From Nitrosomonadales bacterium (GTDB lineage: Bacteria > Pseudomonadota > Gammaproteobacteria > Burkholderiales > Gallionellaceae): a stretch of 64,000 nt of DNA. Made by a program: the position numbers and the translations under genes. The DNA lies in NCBI GenBank assembly GCA_016716325.1, contig JADJWO010000001.1, positions 1 to 64,000 on the forward strand, written 5' to 3'. Under the pieces are notes generated by a model, which was given only the letters and a program-made list of their open reading frames with translations, was not told where the DNA came from and did not search any database. The stretch's first letter is position 1; the number at the start of each line of letters is the position of its first letter. Of this stretch, positions 33,728-43,175 are shown piece by piece.

Positions 33728-36700
33728 TCAATCGCCGAATTCGAAGCCACCTTCCCGGAAAAGCTTGATGCAGGCATCCACCACCGACGGATCGTAAAGC
33801 CTGCCCTTGTTGCGTTCGATCTCTCCCAGCGCGGCTTCGGTGCCCAGCCCCGGGCGATACGGGCGGTGCGAGGACATCGCCTCGACCACGTCGGCCACGC
33901 ACAGGATGCGCGCTTCAAGCAGGATGGCATCACCCTTGAGCCCTTGCGGGTAGCCCGAGCCGTCCAGCCGCTCGTGGTGCTGCAGGACCATGTCCGCGAT
34001 CGGCCAGGGGAATTCCACATCTTTCAGGATGTCGTAGCCCGCCTGTGGATGGAACTTGATGAGCGAGAATTCGATGTCGCTCAATTTGCCGGGTTTGGAG
34101 AGGATCTCCGCCGGGATGCGGATCTTGCCCAGGTCGTGGACGATGGCCGCAAGATGGAGACCCTTGATCCGTTGCTTGGGCAGGCCCATCTGGCGGGCGA
34201 TGGCGACCGCCAGTACGGCGACGCGCCGCTGGTGGCCGGCGGTATAGGGGTCGCGCGCTTCGACGGTGCTGGCGATGGTCTGGACGGATTGCTCCAGGCT
34301 CCTGCGCAGGAGGGATGCATGATGCTCGTGTGCAGCGCGGGTACGCATATTGGTGATGCCGTAGACCAGGTCGCCGGCGAGTTCCTCCAGCAGCTTCACT
34401 TCCTCTTTGCTGAACGCGGAGGGTTCGGCGGCATAGATGGTCAGCGCGCCCATCATCTGTCCGGTATAGGTCAGCGGGATCGCGATGGCCGAGCGGCAGC
34501 CGCGTTTGATCGCGGCTTCGAGACAGTGGCATCCGTCCGGGTTGTTCAGTAAATCCGGATTGATCACCGTGACGCTGGTCCTGATCGCGGTGCCGGTCGG
34601 TCCCTGTCCCTCTTCCGTATCCGCCCAGGTGAACTTGGTGGGGTCGATATCCATTTCCCCGAAGCCGGATTGTCCGACCACGCGCACGCTCCTGTGCGCA
34701 TCATGTTCGGCATAGCCCACCCAGGCTATCAAGTAGCCGCCCTGTTCCGCGATGACGTTCGTGACTGACAGCAGCAAGTCCTCCTCGCTCTGTGCCTGCA
34801 CCAGCGCCAGGTTGACCGCCGACTGCGTCTTGAGCGCGCGGTTGGCGCGCTGAAGGGCTATCTCGTGTTGCTTGCGTTCGGTGACATCCAGTCCGATGGA
34901 TAACAGTCCGACCACATTACCCGCGTCGTCCTTCAGCGTCTTGTCATACCATTCGACCAACCGTTGCCGGCCATCCCGGGTGAGCAGCGTATTGACGTTG
35001 CCATGTGTCTGGATGTCGCCGACGGCTCCCTGGAACAATGCCTTCATCTGCGCCCTGTCGGTCTCGGGCAGGAAGATATCGAACCAGTCCCGCCCTTCGA
35101 CCTCGTGCGATGTATAGCCGCACAGGGCTTCCATGAACGGATTCATGCGCACGATGCGGCCTTGCGGATCGAGCACCAGAATGATGACCTGCGCGGTCTC
35201 CACCAGCCCATTGGAGAAATCCCGTTCCTGTTCCAGTTGATCCCGCGCCACCTTTTCATCGGTGATGTCCTCGTAGATGCCCAGCACGCCGCTCACCCGG
35301 CCCTCCGTGTCACGCAACGGCACCTTGGAGGTGCGCAGCCAGATAGTGCGGCCGTCCGGCATGGTCACGGGCTCTTCGGAACCGATCTTCGGCTCGCCGG
35401 ACTCCATCACCCGCCGGTCGTCGGCGCGGTACTGTTCGGCCCGATCTCGCCAGCCCATCTGGAAATCGTCCTTGCCGTAGAGTTCCTGCGGATGCGTCAT
35501 GCCGGCATCCTGCGCAAAGGCGGTGTTGCAGCCCAGATAGCGCAAGTCCCTGTCCTTCCAGAAGACGCGGACGGGTGCATTCTCCACCACCGAGCGCAAC
35601 AGGTCGCGCGAATGCCGGATCGCTTCCTCGGTCTGCTTGCGCTCGCTGATGTCGCGGATGATGCCTTGCCTGAAGTTTTCCCCTTCCACTTCGATGACGC
35701 GGGCGCTGACCTCGACCGGGAAGGTGGAGCCGTCCTTGCGCTGCAACTCGGTTTCGAAAACCGTTCCCTCCGTGCCGAATTGCCACTGCTTTGCCAGCAT
35801 CTCCCTGGCGCGCGGCGAGCGCAACTGCCTGATATCCATGGACAACAGTTCGTCGCGGCTGTAACCGGTCATCTCTATGGCGCGCTGGTTGGTATCGACG
35901 ATGCGGGCATGGTCATCGGCCAGCATGAAGATGTCATTGGCATGTTCCAGTATCGTTTCGTAATGGGAGCGCAGGGCCTGCCGCTCGGCCAGTTCGCGAT
36001 ATTGCTGTTCGAGCCGGATGCGCTGCTGACGGCGCCAGTAAAGGCGCAAGGTGATTCCGGTGGTCGTGACCAGCAGCAGCGCAAACAGGACAAGCAGCCC
36101 GCGCTGCGTGGCGAGTGCACCATAGATTTCGTCCTGGTCGATCTTGGCCTCCATGATCCAGTCCGTGCCGGGGATCATGCGGGTCGCCGCCAGCACCGGT
36201 ACGCCACGGTAATCCACCCCTTCGCGCACCTCCGTTTCGCCGCGCAAGGCCATGGCTGTGATCAATCTTTCTTCGCTGAGCGGCCTGGTGAACTCGAGCG
36301 GCCTGTTGGCGATATGCCGCAGCGGACTGAGGTACACCACCTTGTCGCCTTCCCTGCGCACCAGCAGCGTCTCGGCCGTGCGCGTTTCGATCGGCCAGGC
36401 CCGGAGCAGCGGGAACAGCATCTGCCTGGCCGAGAGGTGCAACACGATGACGCCGACCAGTCGGTGTTCATCTCCATGGCCGGACAGCAAGGGCGCCAGG
36501 ATGTCGAAATGGATGTCGTCGTTCCCGTCATCCCGATAGAAGGGCGAGATGACCGGCTTGCCGTTTTTTATCGCCTGCCCGATCAGCGCCGAGGTTTCGC
36601 TTCGCGGGTGGGCCTGGTCTGGATAGGCATGGAAAGGACGGTTGCCCTGAGGGTCGAGCAGGCTGGCATTGGCATAGCCGTAGGCCTCGCAGATGCTCTC

Positions 36701-37237
36701 CAGTCTGGAGCGCATCGCTTCGATATCCTGTGGCGTAGCCCGATGCGCCAGCCAGCGGCTGTAATGTTCCGCAGCGTCGTGATCCTGGCCGAACAGGGTG
36801 GCGTCGTGCCGCCTTTCCTGCAGCCAGTCGGACACCATACTCACCTTGAGGCCGGCCACGGCAGCCAGTTCCCGCGTCTGCTGTTGCCTGACGCTGGCAC
36901 TCAACACCTCGTAGATGCTCAGGCCACCGGACAAGATGATCGTCGAGACCACTGCGAAAGTGAGCAGTAAGCGCTGCCCGATATGATCCGGAAGTTTCGG
37001 CGTGCCCGGTATCTCATCCTTCGCACCGGCAAAGGGCATGCGTATGGCGAGATAGAGCAGCGCGGCGGTGACGGCGACGAGGATGGCCAGCGCCAGATGG
37101 GCTATCGGAAAGCCGACGACTGCGGAGGACTGCGAGAGGGCGGTCGGGACATGGAAGGCCGCTACCCAGCCGACAGCCAGCAACAGGTACCAGCCGACCA
37201 GGCGTAGCGCTATCCTATTTTCCGCAACCTTGAACAT
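33728..37237 (-). CDS. Membrane sensor with PAS, GAF and HD-GYP output domains (c-di-GMP phosphodiesterase)
   Basis: A 1169-residue signalling protein. N-terminus: two or three membrane spans (LRLVGWYLLLAVGWVAAF, LALAILVAVTAALLYLA, LLLTFAVVSTIILSGGL), a periplasmic sensor domain, and a further span at ~380-400 (LVLFALLLVTTTGITLRLYW). Then three PAS domains (YETILEHANDIFMLADDHARIVDTN; RSVVENAPVRVFWKDRDLRYLGCN; FSNGLVETAQVIILVLDPQGR), a GAF domain (~820-960) and HD-GYP with AAIVHDLGKIRIP and QHHERLDGSGYP. HD-GYP domains hydrolyse cyclic di-GMP. No GGDEF is present. Start at 37237 (MFKVAENRIAL) is preferred over upstream ATGs at 37288 and 37297. It converges on the BFD-like gene. Confidence 0.9.
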   Translation of the reverse strand: MFKVAENRIALRLVGWYLLLAVGWVAAFHVPTALSQSSAVVGFPIAHLALAILVAVTAALLYLAIRMPFAGAKDEIPGTPKLPDHIGQRLLLTFAVVSTIILSGGLSIYEVLSASVRQQQTRELAAVAGLKVSMVSDWLQERRHDATLFGQDHDAAEHYSRWLAHRATPQDIEAMRSRLESICEAYGYANASLLDPQGNRPFHAYPDQAHPRSETSALIGQAIKNGKPVISPFYRDDGNDDIHFDILAPLLSGHGDEHRLVGVIVLHLSARQMLFPLLRAWPIETRTAETLLVRREGDKVVYLSPLRHIANRPLEFTRPLSEERLITAMALRGETEVREGVDYRGVPVLAATRMIPGTDWIMEAKIDQDEIYGALATQRGLLVLFALLLVTTTGITLRLYWRRQQRIRLEQQYRELAERQALRSHYETILEHANDIFMLADDHARIVDTNQRAIEMTGYSRDELLSMDIRQLRSPRAREMLAKQWQFGTEGTVFETELQRKDGSTFPVEVSARVIEVEGENFRQGIIRDISERKQTEEAIRHSRDLLRSVVENAPVRVFWKDRDLRYLGCNTAFAQDAGMTHPQELYGKDDFQMGWRDRAEQYRADDRRVMESGEPKIGSEEPVTMPDGRTIWLRTSKVPLRDTEGRVSGVLGIYEDITDEKVARDQLEQERDFSNGLVETAQVIILVLDPQGRIVRMNPFMEALCGYTSHEVEGRDWFDIFLPETDRAQMKALFQGAVGDIQTHGNVNTLLTRDGRQRLVEWYDKTLKDDAGNVVGLLSIGLDVTERKQHEIALQRANRALKTQSAVNLALVQAQSEEDLLLSVTNVIAEQGGYLIAWVGYAEHDAHRSVRVVGQSGFGEMDIDPTKFTWADTEEGQGPTGTAIRTSVTVINPDLLNNPDGCHCLEAAIKRGCRSAIAIPLTYTGQMMGALTIYAAEPSAFSKEEVKLLEELAGDLVYGITNMRTRAAHEHHASLLRRSLEQSVQTIASTVEARDPYTAGHQRRVAVLAVAIARQMGLPKQRIKGLHLAAIVHDLGKIRIPAEILSKPGKLSDIEFSLIKFHPQAGYDILKDVEFPWPIADMVLQHHERLDGSGYPQGLKGDAILLEARILCVADVVEAMSSHRPYRPGLGTEAALGEIERNKGRLYDPSVVDACIKLFREGGFEFGD

Positions 37238-37458
37238 GACTGTTGCCCTGCGATAGTGGAGGAGCCCGGCCTGCTGGAAAGCAGGCATCGTCCACATTGC
37301 TTACAGTGGATAGCCTGTACCCTATTACGATAGGTCAGGATGGTCAACATATAAGAATATCTATGTAATTCTGTTCATTGCATGTCTGTGGTCGGGCGCG
37401 CGGGCATGATGCCGCCGGTACAGCGAGGGGTGGAATAGATGATTGATTCGCTCAACCA

Positions 37459-37487
37459 TTGTCTGCACCCGGCTAATTGGCTACAAT
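37459..37487 (+). promoter_or_regulatory. Sigma70-type promoter of sodB
   Basis: TTGTCT (37459-37464) and TACAAT (37482-37487) are separated by 17 bases and lie 41 bases before the sodB ATG. The remaining spacer 37238-37458 shows nothing else definite. Confidence 0.7.
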
Positions 37488-37528
37488 CCGTCACCGCATC
37501 AATGAAACCAACGAACAGGAGAAACCCC

Positions 37529-38113
37529 ATGGAACATCAACTGCCCGCCCTGCCTTATGCCAAGGACGCGCTCGTGCCGCACATGTCCGCCGAGACCTTC
37601 GATTATCACTACAGCAAGCACCATCAGGCCTATGTGACCAATCTGAACAACCTGATCAAGGGCACCGAGTACGAGAACCTCGACCTTGAGGCCATCGTCA
37701 AGAAGGCGCCGGCCGGCGGCATCTACAACAACGCGGCACAGGTCTCCAACCACACCTTCTTCTGGAACTGCATGAAGCCGAACGGTGGCGGCGCACCTTC
37801 CGGCGCGCTGGCCGATGCGATCAATGCCAAATGGGGTTCGCTGGACGAGTTCAAGAAGGCGTTCCAGACTTCTGCCGTGGGCAATTTCGGTTCCGGCTGG
37901 ACCTGGCTGGTGAAGAAGGCCGACGGTTCGCTGGACATCGTCAACATGGGCGCGGCCGGCACCCCGCTGACCACCGCCGACAAGCCGCTGTTGTGCGTGG
38001 ATGTGTGGGAGCACGCTTACTACATCGACTACCGCAACATGCGCCCCAAGTTCGTCGAGACTTTCCTCGGCAATCTGGTGAACTGGGACTTCGTCGCGAA
38101 GAACTTCGCGTAA
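37529..38113 (+). CDS. sodB: Iron/manganese superoxide dismutase
   Basis: A 194-residue SOD that converts superoxide to peroxide and oxygen in the cytoplasm. Metal ligands are visible in FDYHYSKHHQAYV, NHTFFWNCM and DVWEHAYYIDYRN. Sequence features (GGGAPSGAL, FGSGWTWLV with NMGAAGTPL) favour an iron-type SodB. ATG 37529 is preceded by CAGGAG; the upstream ATG at 37439 lies before the promoter. A terminator follows. Confidence 0.96.
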   Translation: MEHQLPALPYAKDALVPHMSAETFDYHYSKHHQAYVTNLNNLIKGTEYENLDLEAIVKKAPAGGIYNNAAQVSNHTFFWNCMKPNGGGAPSGALADAINAKWGSLDEFKKAFQTSAVGNFGSGWTWLVKKADGSLDIVNMGAAGTPLTTADKPLLCVDVWEHAYYIDYRNMRPKFVETFLGNLVNWDFVAKNFA

Positions 38114-38137
38114 GCTTCGGCACGTTTCTGAATCAAG

Positions 38138-38169
38138 AATCCCGGGGAGTCCTCCGGGATTTTTATTTT
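38138..38169 (+). terminator. Rho-independent terminator of sodB
   Basis: AATCCCGG-GGAGTC-CTCCGGGATT stem followed by TTTTATTTT, 25 bases after the sodB stop. Confidence 0.88.
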
Positions 38170-38232
38170 GGGCATCGTATCCGCCGCCCCTTGTACAATC
38201 CTTGCCGGTTCCATGACCGGTGTCCAGCTCCA

Positions 38233-40260
38233 ATGACTATTTGCAGAAAGATCCTCGGCAGTGGTTTGCTCGGCATGGCGTTCGTCGCCGTGCCGGCGAG
38301 CGCGGCCGAGCTTTCCCTGCAGATAGCGGACATCGTCGCGCCGGCCTTTGCCGCGCGCGGGGTCGCGCTGACCCTTCCGGTGGACGGCTCGGCGGAACTG
38401 CGCGTCGCCAGCCTCAGGGTGCAGCAGCGCGAGTTCCGCAAGGTGCGCATCCGTTGTGCCGGATTTTCGCTGTCCGGCGCGGATGTGTCGTGCCGACAAG
38501 CCGGGGTGGACGGTTTGCCCGGCGCATTGCTCGATTTCAGCTACGGCTTCGATACCCGTCAGTTCCGGCTTGCGCTGATGGGTGCGGGCGGTGAATCCTG
38601 GCAGGTGGCGGGGCAGCTGGGTGAGGCGGGCTGGCAGGTTTCGGCGCGGCTGGAGCATGCCCAGGCCAAGCGGCTGGCGGCATGGCTGCCCGCCGATATG
38701 CCGTTGCCGAATCAGGGCAGGCTGGACGGCACGCTGTCCGCGAGCGGCTCGGCTGCCGGGATGGATGCCGTGCATGCCGACCTGCGCCTGGAGGATGCCG
38801 GATTCAGCGATGCCAGCGGCCTGCATGCGGCGGAGAAATTGCGCGGGACGGTCAGGCTGGATGCGTTGCGCAAGTCCGCCGTGTGGCACTGGAAGACCGC
38901 GATCGCATGGCAGTCCGGCGAGGTGTTCTGGCAACCGTTGTATCTTGCCGGCACGGGTAGCCGCAGCCTGAACGCGTCCGGCAGCCTCCGCGCGGGATAC
39001 CTCGATATCGAACGGGCCGTGGTCGTGTCGCCGCAGATCGGCAAGGTGCGCTTCGCGGCGCGCTGGGACGGGGGCGGGCTGGCGGAAGCCGAGGTTCAGG
39101 GGGATGACCTCGGGTTGGAACGGCTGTTCGCCGATTATGTCCGGCCTTTTTTCGACAAGGGCGCGCTGGCGAGTTCTTCGCTGTCCGGCCGCGCCGACCT
39201 GGATTGGCGGTATCGCGACGGCGCGACCCGCTCGTTGCGCCTGGTATTGCGCGATGCGGGCATCGCCGATTCGCGCAACCGTTTTGCCTTGCGCGGCGTG
39301 AACACCGCGCTCGACTGGCGGCCCGACGCATCCGGCAGCGCGGACATCGCGTTCGCGGGCGGCGCGTTGCTCGGCGCGCCGCTGGGCAGCGGGCAGGTGA
39401 CGCTGCGGATGCGCGGGCTGGAATTCGGCGTGGCGCAAGCCGTGTTGCCGGTCATGGACGGCAAACTGGAATTGCGGGATTTCAAGCTGCGCCGCGCAGC
39501 CGCCCCGGCGGGCGGGCCGTGCGACGATTGTCCGCCTGATGATGCGTGGCACTGGCAATTCTCCGCCGCGCTCAGCCGCATCTCGATGGAACGGTTCAGC
39601 GAGGCGGCTGGCTGGCCGAGGATGGGCGGCACGCTGGCCGGACGCATCCCACGGGTGAGTTATGACGGCGAAAAGATACGGGCGGACGGCGCGCTGCTGT
39701 TCGAGGTGTTCGACGGCACGGTGGTGGCGAGCCGGCTCGAGCTGGCCAATCCGTTCGGGCGCGCGCCGCGCCTGTCCGGCAACCTGAACATGCGCGACCT
39801 CGATCTCGACCTGCTGACGCGCACCTTTTCGTTCGGCAACATGCAGGGGCGCATCGACGTGGATGTGAACGGCCTGGAGTTGCAGGACTGGCAGCCCGCG
39901 CGTTTCGATGCGCGCATCGCCAGCAGCGCCGGCAACTATCCGAAGAAGATCAGCCAGAAGGCGGTGCAGAACATCTCCGCGCTGGGCGGCGCGGGCGCGG
40001 CGGCGGCGATCCAGCGCAGCTATCTGCGCTTCTTCGAGAACTTCGGCTATGACCGCATCGGCTGGCGCTGCGTGTTGCGCAACGGCGTGTGCACGATGGG
40101 CGGCGTGGAGGACGCCAACAGCGGGCCTTATGCCATCGTCAAGGGCGGCGGCATTCCGGCAATCACCGTGATGGGCTACAATCGCGCCGTGTCGTGGGGC
40201 GAACTGGTCACGCGCCTGAAGCGCGTGACGCAGGGCAATGTGCAGGCCGTGGTCAAATAA
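38233..40260 (+). CDS. ydbH: YdbH-family AsmA-like protein (envelope phospholipid transport)
   Basis: A 675-residue envelope protein with signal/anchor sequence (ILGSGLLGMAFVAVPASAAE) and a long beta-rich region of AsmA-like repeats, ending in the family's C-terminal stretch (GRIDVDVNGLELQDWQPARFDARI, NISALGGAGAAAAIQRSYLRFFENFGYDRIGW and GVEDANSGPYAIVKGGGIPAITV). In E. coli YdbH, with TamB and YhdP, moves phospholipids between inner and outer membranes. The next two genes encode YnbE- and YdbL-like proteins, the same trio as in enterobacteria, which supports the call. It is somewhat shorter than E. coli YdbH (879). Confidence 0.88.
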   Translation: MTICRKILGSGLLGMAFVAVPASAAELSLQIADIVAPAFAARGVALTLPVDGSAELRVASLRVQQREFRKVRIRCAGFSLSGADVSCRQAGVDGLPGALLDFSYGFDTRQFRLALMGAGGESWQVAGQLGEAGWQVSARLEHAQAKRLAAWLPADMPLPNQGRLDGTLSASGSAAGMDAVHADLRLEDAGFSDASGLHAAEKLRGTVRLDALRKSAVWHWKTAIAWQSGEVFWQPLYLAGTGSRSLNASGSLRAGYLDIERAVVVSPQIGKVRFAARWDGGGLAEAEVQGDDLGLERLFADYVRPFFDKGALASSSLSGRADLDWRYRDGATRSLRLVLRDAGIADSRNRFALRGVNTALDWRPDASGSADIAFAGGALLGAPLGSGQVTLRMRGLEFGVAQAVLPVMDGKLELRDFKLRRAAAPAGGPCDDCPPDDAWHWQFSAALSRISMERFSEAAGWPRMGGTLAGRIPRVSYDGEKIRADGALLFEVFDGTVVASRLELANPFGRAPRLSGNLNMRDLDLDLLTRTFSFGNMQGRIDVDVNGLELQDWQPARFDARIASSAGNYPKKISQKAVQNISALGGAGAAAAIQRSYLRFFENFGYDRIGWRCVLRNGVCTMGGVEDANSGPYAIVKGGGIPAITVMGYNRAVSWGELVTRLKRVTQGNVQAVVK

Positions 40261-40272
40261 CAAGGAGCCGTG

Positions 40273-40446
40273 ATGAAACGTATCTGGATCGCATTCGCAG
40301 GGCTGGCGTTGAGCGCCTGCGTCACCATCAACATCTATTTCCCCGCCGCAGCAGCCGAGAAGGCGGCAGACAAGATCATCGAGGAGGTCTGGCAGACCCC
40401 GAGATCAGACCAGCCGGCACAACCCGTCGAGAAGGAGCAGAAATGA
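40273..40446 (+). CDS. ynbE: YnbE-like outer-membrane lipoprotein
   Basis: A 57-residue lipoprotein: MKRIWIAFAGLALSAC with lipobox LSAC, then VTINIYFPAAAAEKAADKII, the YnbE signature. In E. coli YnbE is the outer-membrane partner that completes the YdbH bridge. AAGGAG lies upstream of the ATG. The stop overlaps the ydbL start (AATGATGA), so the operon is tightly coupled. Confidence 0.9.
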   Translation: MKRIWIAFAGLALSACVTINIYFPAAAAEKAADKIIEEVWQTPRSDQPAQPVEKEQK

Positions 40447-40859
40447 TGAAGAACATGTTCAGGTTCGCCGTATCGCTGTTTGCTTTCACTTTTGCGCTGA
40501 GTGCGTTCGCGGTCGATCTCGAGATCAATACGCCGGGCGTGAATGCGATCAAGCAAAGCATGCAGGCGCGCCACGCGCAACTCGCCCGGCATTACGCCAG
40601 CGGCGCAGTGGGGCTGACCTCTGACGGCATGGTCACGCTGCGCGACGCGGGCGCCGTGCCGCTGTCGTCGCGCCAGTCGGTGAACGCGCTGGTGGCCGAC
40701 GAGAACCGCGACCGCAACGCGCTGTATGCCGAGATCGCCAACGCCAACGGCCATCCCGAATGGCAGGCCGAGATACGCGGCACCTTCGCGCAACGCTGGA
40801 TACAGCGCGCCCAGCCGGGATGGTGGGTGCAAGGTAGCGGCGGCTGGACACAAAAATAA
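40443..40859 (+). CDS. ydbL: YdbL-family periplasmic protein
   Basis: A 138-residue secreted protein: signal peptide (FRFAVSLFAFTFALSAFA), then DLEINTPGVNAIKQSMQARH, a region characteristic of YdbL (DUF1318). The C-terminal half (VNALVADENRDRNALYAEIANANG, WQAEIRGTFAQRWIQRAQPGWW) also matches. YdbL is thought to keep YnbE from aggregating while it joins YdbH. Two ATGs (40443, 40446) are adjacent; the first overlaps the ynbE stop. A family A repeat follows at 40865. Confidence 0.9.
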   Translation: MMKNMFRFAVSLFAFTFALSAFAVDLEINTPGVNAIKQSMQARHAQLARHYASGAVGLTSDGMVTLRDAGAVPLSSRQSVNALVADENRDRNALYAEIANANGHPEWQAEIRGTFAQRWIQRAQPGWWVQGSGGWTQK

Positions 40860-40864
40860 TCCTG

Positions 40865-40925
40865 CCCTCTCCCGGCGCCGGCGCGCCACCCTCTCCCGCT
40901 TGCGGGAGAGGGGAAGGGGAGAGGG
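40865..40925. repeat. Family A repeat (ydbL-exonuclease spacer)
   Basis: CCCTCTCCCGG/CCGGCG arm followed by CCCTCTCCCGC-TTGC-GGGAGAGGGG. It fills most of the 85-base spacer and may act as a terminator-like hairpin. Confidence 0.9.
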
Positions 40926-40944
40926 TGTTTCAATCTGATCCTTT

Positions 40945-41739
40945 ATGCCCATGAATCCGACTCTAGTCTTCGACATCGAAACCATTCCCGACATCGCCGG
41001 GTTGCGCGCGCTGTACCAACTCGACAGTGCGGTGAGCGATGCCGAGGTGGCCGAGATGGCCTTCCAGGTGCGCCGCCAGAAGACCGGTAGCGATTTCCTG
41101 CCGCACCACCTGCACCGCGTCGCGGCGATCTCCTGCGTGCTGCGCGAGGGCGACAATTTCCGTGTGTGGACGCTGGGTGAGGCGGACGAGGACGAGGGCG
41201 CCATCATCCAGCGCTTCTTCGACGGCATCGAGAAATACACGCCGCAGATCGTGAGCTGGAACGGCGGCGGCTTCGACCTGCCGGTGTTGCACTATCGCGG
41301 CCTGATCCACGGCATCCAGTCGCCGCGCTACTGGGACCAGGGCGAGGACGACAAGGACTTCAAGTGGAACAACTACATCAGCCGCTATCACTCGCGCCAC
41401 CTCGACCTGATGGACCTGCTGGCGATGTACACCGGCCGCGCCAACGCGCCGCTGGACGAACTGGCCAAGCTGATCGGCTTTCCCGGCAAGCTGGGCATGG
41501 ACGGCAGCAAGGTGTGGGAAGCGTACCAGCAGGGCCGCCTGAAAGAGATCCGCGACTATTGCGAGACCGACGTGGTGAACACCTGGCTGGTGTTCGCGCG
41601 CTTCCAGTTGATGCGCGGCCAGTTCACCAGGGCGCGCTACGAGCAGGAACTGGAACTGGTGCGCGCCGTTTTGAGTAAATCCGACGGGGCGCACTGGAAG
41701 GAATTCCTCGCGCAGTGGCCCGACGATAAAACGGTATAA
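40945..41739 (+). CDS. Predicted 3'-5' exonuclease of the PolB-exonuclease family
   Basis: A 264-residue protein of the DnaQ-like fold, family related to the exonuclease domain of DNA polymerase B (DNA_pol_B_exo2). Exo I motif LVFDIETIPD, Exo II in IVSWNGGGFDLPVLHYR, and Exo III in YCETDVVNTWLVF carry the metal-binding acids. Length is standard. It would trim DNA 3' ends; the precise pathway is unknown. It starts 19 bases after the repeat and is followed by an 92-base spacer with a family E-like repeat before rlmD. Confidence 0.88.
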   Translation: MPMNPTLVFDIETIPDIAGLRALYQLDSAVSDAEVAEMAFQVRRQKTGSDFLPHHLHRVAAISCVLREGDNFRVWTLGEADEDEGAIIQRFFDGIEKYTPQIVSWNGGGFDLPVLHYRGLIHGIQSPRYWDQGEDDKDFKWNNYISRYHSRHLDLMDLLAMYTGRANAPLDELAKLIGFPGKLGMDGSKVWEAYQQGRLKEIRDYCETDVVNTWLVFARFQLMRGQFTRARYEQELELVRAVLSKSDGAHWKEFLAQWPDDKTV

Positions 41740-41766
41740 ATCCGGACAAACATATCACCACGAAGG

Positions 41767-41815
41767 GCACGGAGCGCACGAAGAACCTTCGCGGCCTTCG
41801 TGCTCTTCGCGGTTA
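41767..41815. repeat. Family E repeat (CACGAAGG type) upstream of rlmD
   Basis: CCACGAAGGGCACGGAGCGC and its complement-like CCTTCGTGCTCTTCGCGG form an imperfect inverted repeat, similar to 23840-23968. Confidence 0.7.
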
Positions 41816-41831
41816 GGATGCGGGATGTTGA

Positions 41832-43175
41832 ATGAATACAGTAACTGTTGAATCCATCGACCAGGAAGGTCGCGGCATCGCGCATGCCGACGGCAAGGTC
41901 ATCTTCATCGAAGGCGCGCTCACCGGCGAACGGGTGACCTATTCCTCGTACCGCAAGAAGAGCAATTACGAACAGGCCAAGGTCGGGCAGATACTCGAAC
42001 GATCTTTCATGCGTGTGCAGCCGAAGTGCCCGGTGTTCGGCGTATGCGGCGGCTGTTCCATGCAGCATCTCGATTCGCAAGCGCAGGTGGCTGTCAAGCA
42101 GCGCGTGCTGGAAGACAACCTGCAGCGCATCGGCAAGGTCAAACCCGAGGTCGTGCTGCCGCCGATCTTCGGACAACCCTGGGCTTACCGCCAGCGCGCA
42201 CGCCTGTCGGTGCGCCATGTGCTGAAGAAGGAAAAGACCCTGGTCGGCTTCCGCGAGCAGAACGGCAAGTATGTGGCCGACATGCAGCATTGCGAGATAC
42301 TGACGCCGAAGATCGCCGCGTTGCTGCCCTTGCTGGGCGAGCTGAACGAGAAGTTCACCCGCCGCGACATCCTGCCGCAGATCGAAGTCGCGGTGGGCGA
42401 GCATGTCGATGTGCTGGTGCTGCGCATCCTTGCGGCGCTCACCCCGTCGGATGAAACACTGATCCGGGAATTCGCCGACACGCACCAGGTGCAGTTCTGG
42501 ACCCAGACCAAGGGGCCGGAAACCGTCAAGCCGTTCTACCCGCCGGACGCGCCGGCGCTGAGTTACAGTCTGCCCGAGTTCGGCATCACCATGCCGTTCG
42601 CGCCGGCCGAGTTCACCCAGGTGAACAGCGATTTGAACCGCCTGATGGTCAGCCGCGCCGTGCGTCTGTTGGATCCGCAGGCGGGCGAGCGCATCGCCGA
42701 TTTCTTCTGCGGTCTGGGCAACTTCACGCTGCCGATCGCGCGCAGCGGCGCGCAGGTGCTGGGCATCGAGGGCAGCGACGCGCTGGTGAAGCGCGCCGCA
42801 CAGAACGCCGCATATAACGGCCTGGCCTCGGACTCCCCTCGCCCGCTTGCGGGAGAGGGGCCGGGGGAGAGGGCCGTCGAATTCATGGCAATGAACTTGT
42901 TTGAAATGAGTGATGCCGAACTCGTGAAGTTGGGCCGCTTCGACAAGTGGCTGGTCGATCCGCCGCGCGACGGGGCGATCGAACTGGTGAAATCCATCAC
43001 GCCGGAGACCGCGCCGGCGCGCATCGTCTATGTATCCTGCAACCCGGCCACGCTGGCGCGCGATGCCGAAGTGCTGGTGCAGGTGAAGGGTTATGCGCTG
43101 AAAGCGGCAGGCGTGATGAACATGTTCCCGCAGACCTCGCACGTCGAATCCATCGCGGTGTTCGAACTGCCATGA
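41832..43175 (+). CDS. rlmD: 23S rRNA (uracil-1939-C5) methyltransferase with an in-frame repeat insertion
   Basis: A 447-residue RlmD/RumA enzyme. It has a TRAM domain (MNTVTVESIDQEGRGIAHADG), a [4Fe-4S] cysteine set (CPVFGVCGGCSMQHL and DMQHC), SAM-binding IADFFCGLGNFTLPIA, and the catalytic Cys in VYVSCNPATLARD. Residues ~334-347 (DSPRPLAGEGPGER) come from a family A repeat inserted between AAYNGLA and VEFMAMNLF, a loop position between strands of the methyltransferase fold. The enzyme likely tolerates it. The stop overlaps the ATG of the rhodanese gene (ATGA). Confidence 0.93.
   Translation: MNTVTVESIDQEGRGIAHADGKVIFIEGALTGERVTYSSYRKKSNYEQAKVGQILERSFMRVQPKCPVFGVCGGCSMQHLDSQAQVAVKQRVLEDNLQRIGKVKPEVVLPPIFGQPWAYRQRARLSVRHVLKKEKTLVGFREQNGKYVADMQHCEILTPKIAALLPLLGELNEKFTRRDILPQIEVAVGEHVDVLVLRILAALTPSDETLIREFADTHQVQFWTQTKGPETVKPFYPPDAPALSYSLPEFGITMPFAPAEFTQVNSDLNRLMVSRAVRLLDPQAGERIADFFCGLGNFTLPIARSGAQVLGIEGSDALVKRAAQNAAYNGLASDSPRPLAGEGPGERAVEFMAMNLFEMSDAELVKLGRFDKWLVDPPRDGAIELVKSITPETAPARIVYVSCNPATLARDAEVLVQVKGYALKAAGVMNMFPQTSHVESIAVFELP
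42835..42873. repeat. Family A repeat inside rlmD
   Basis: CCCCTCGCCCGC-TTGC-GGGAGAGGGG followed by GGGGGAGAGGG; translated in frame as SPRPLAGEGPGER. Confidence 0.92.

Noticed and set aside
34964..36970. A 668-codon plus-strand open frame opposite the PAS/HD-GYP gene
   Set aside because: Antisense shadow of a well-supported gene; composition and lack of motifs argue against coding.
38029..40263. A 744-codon minus-strand open frame over ydbH
   Set aside because: Shadow frame; ydbH has signal peptide, family C-terminus and operon partners.
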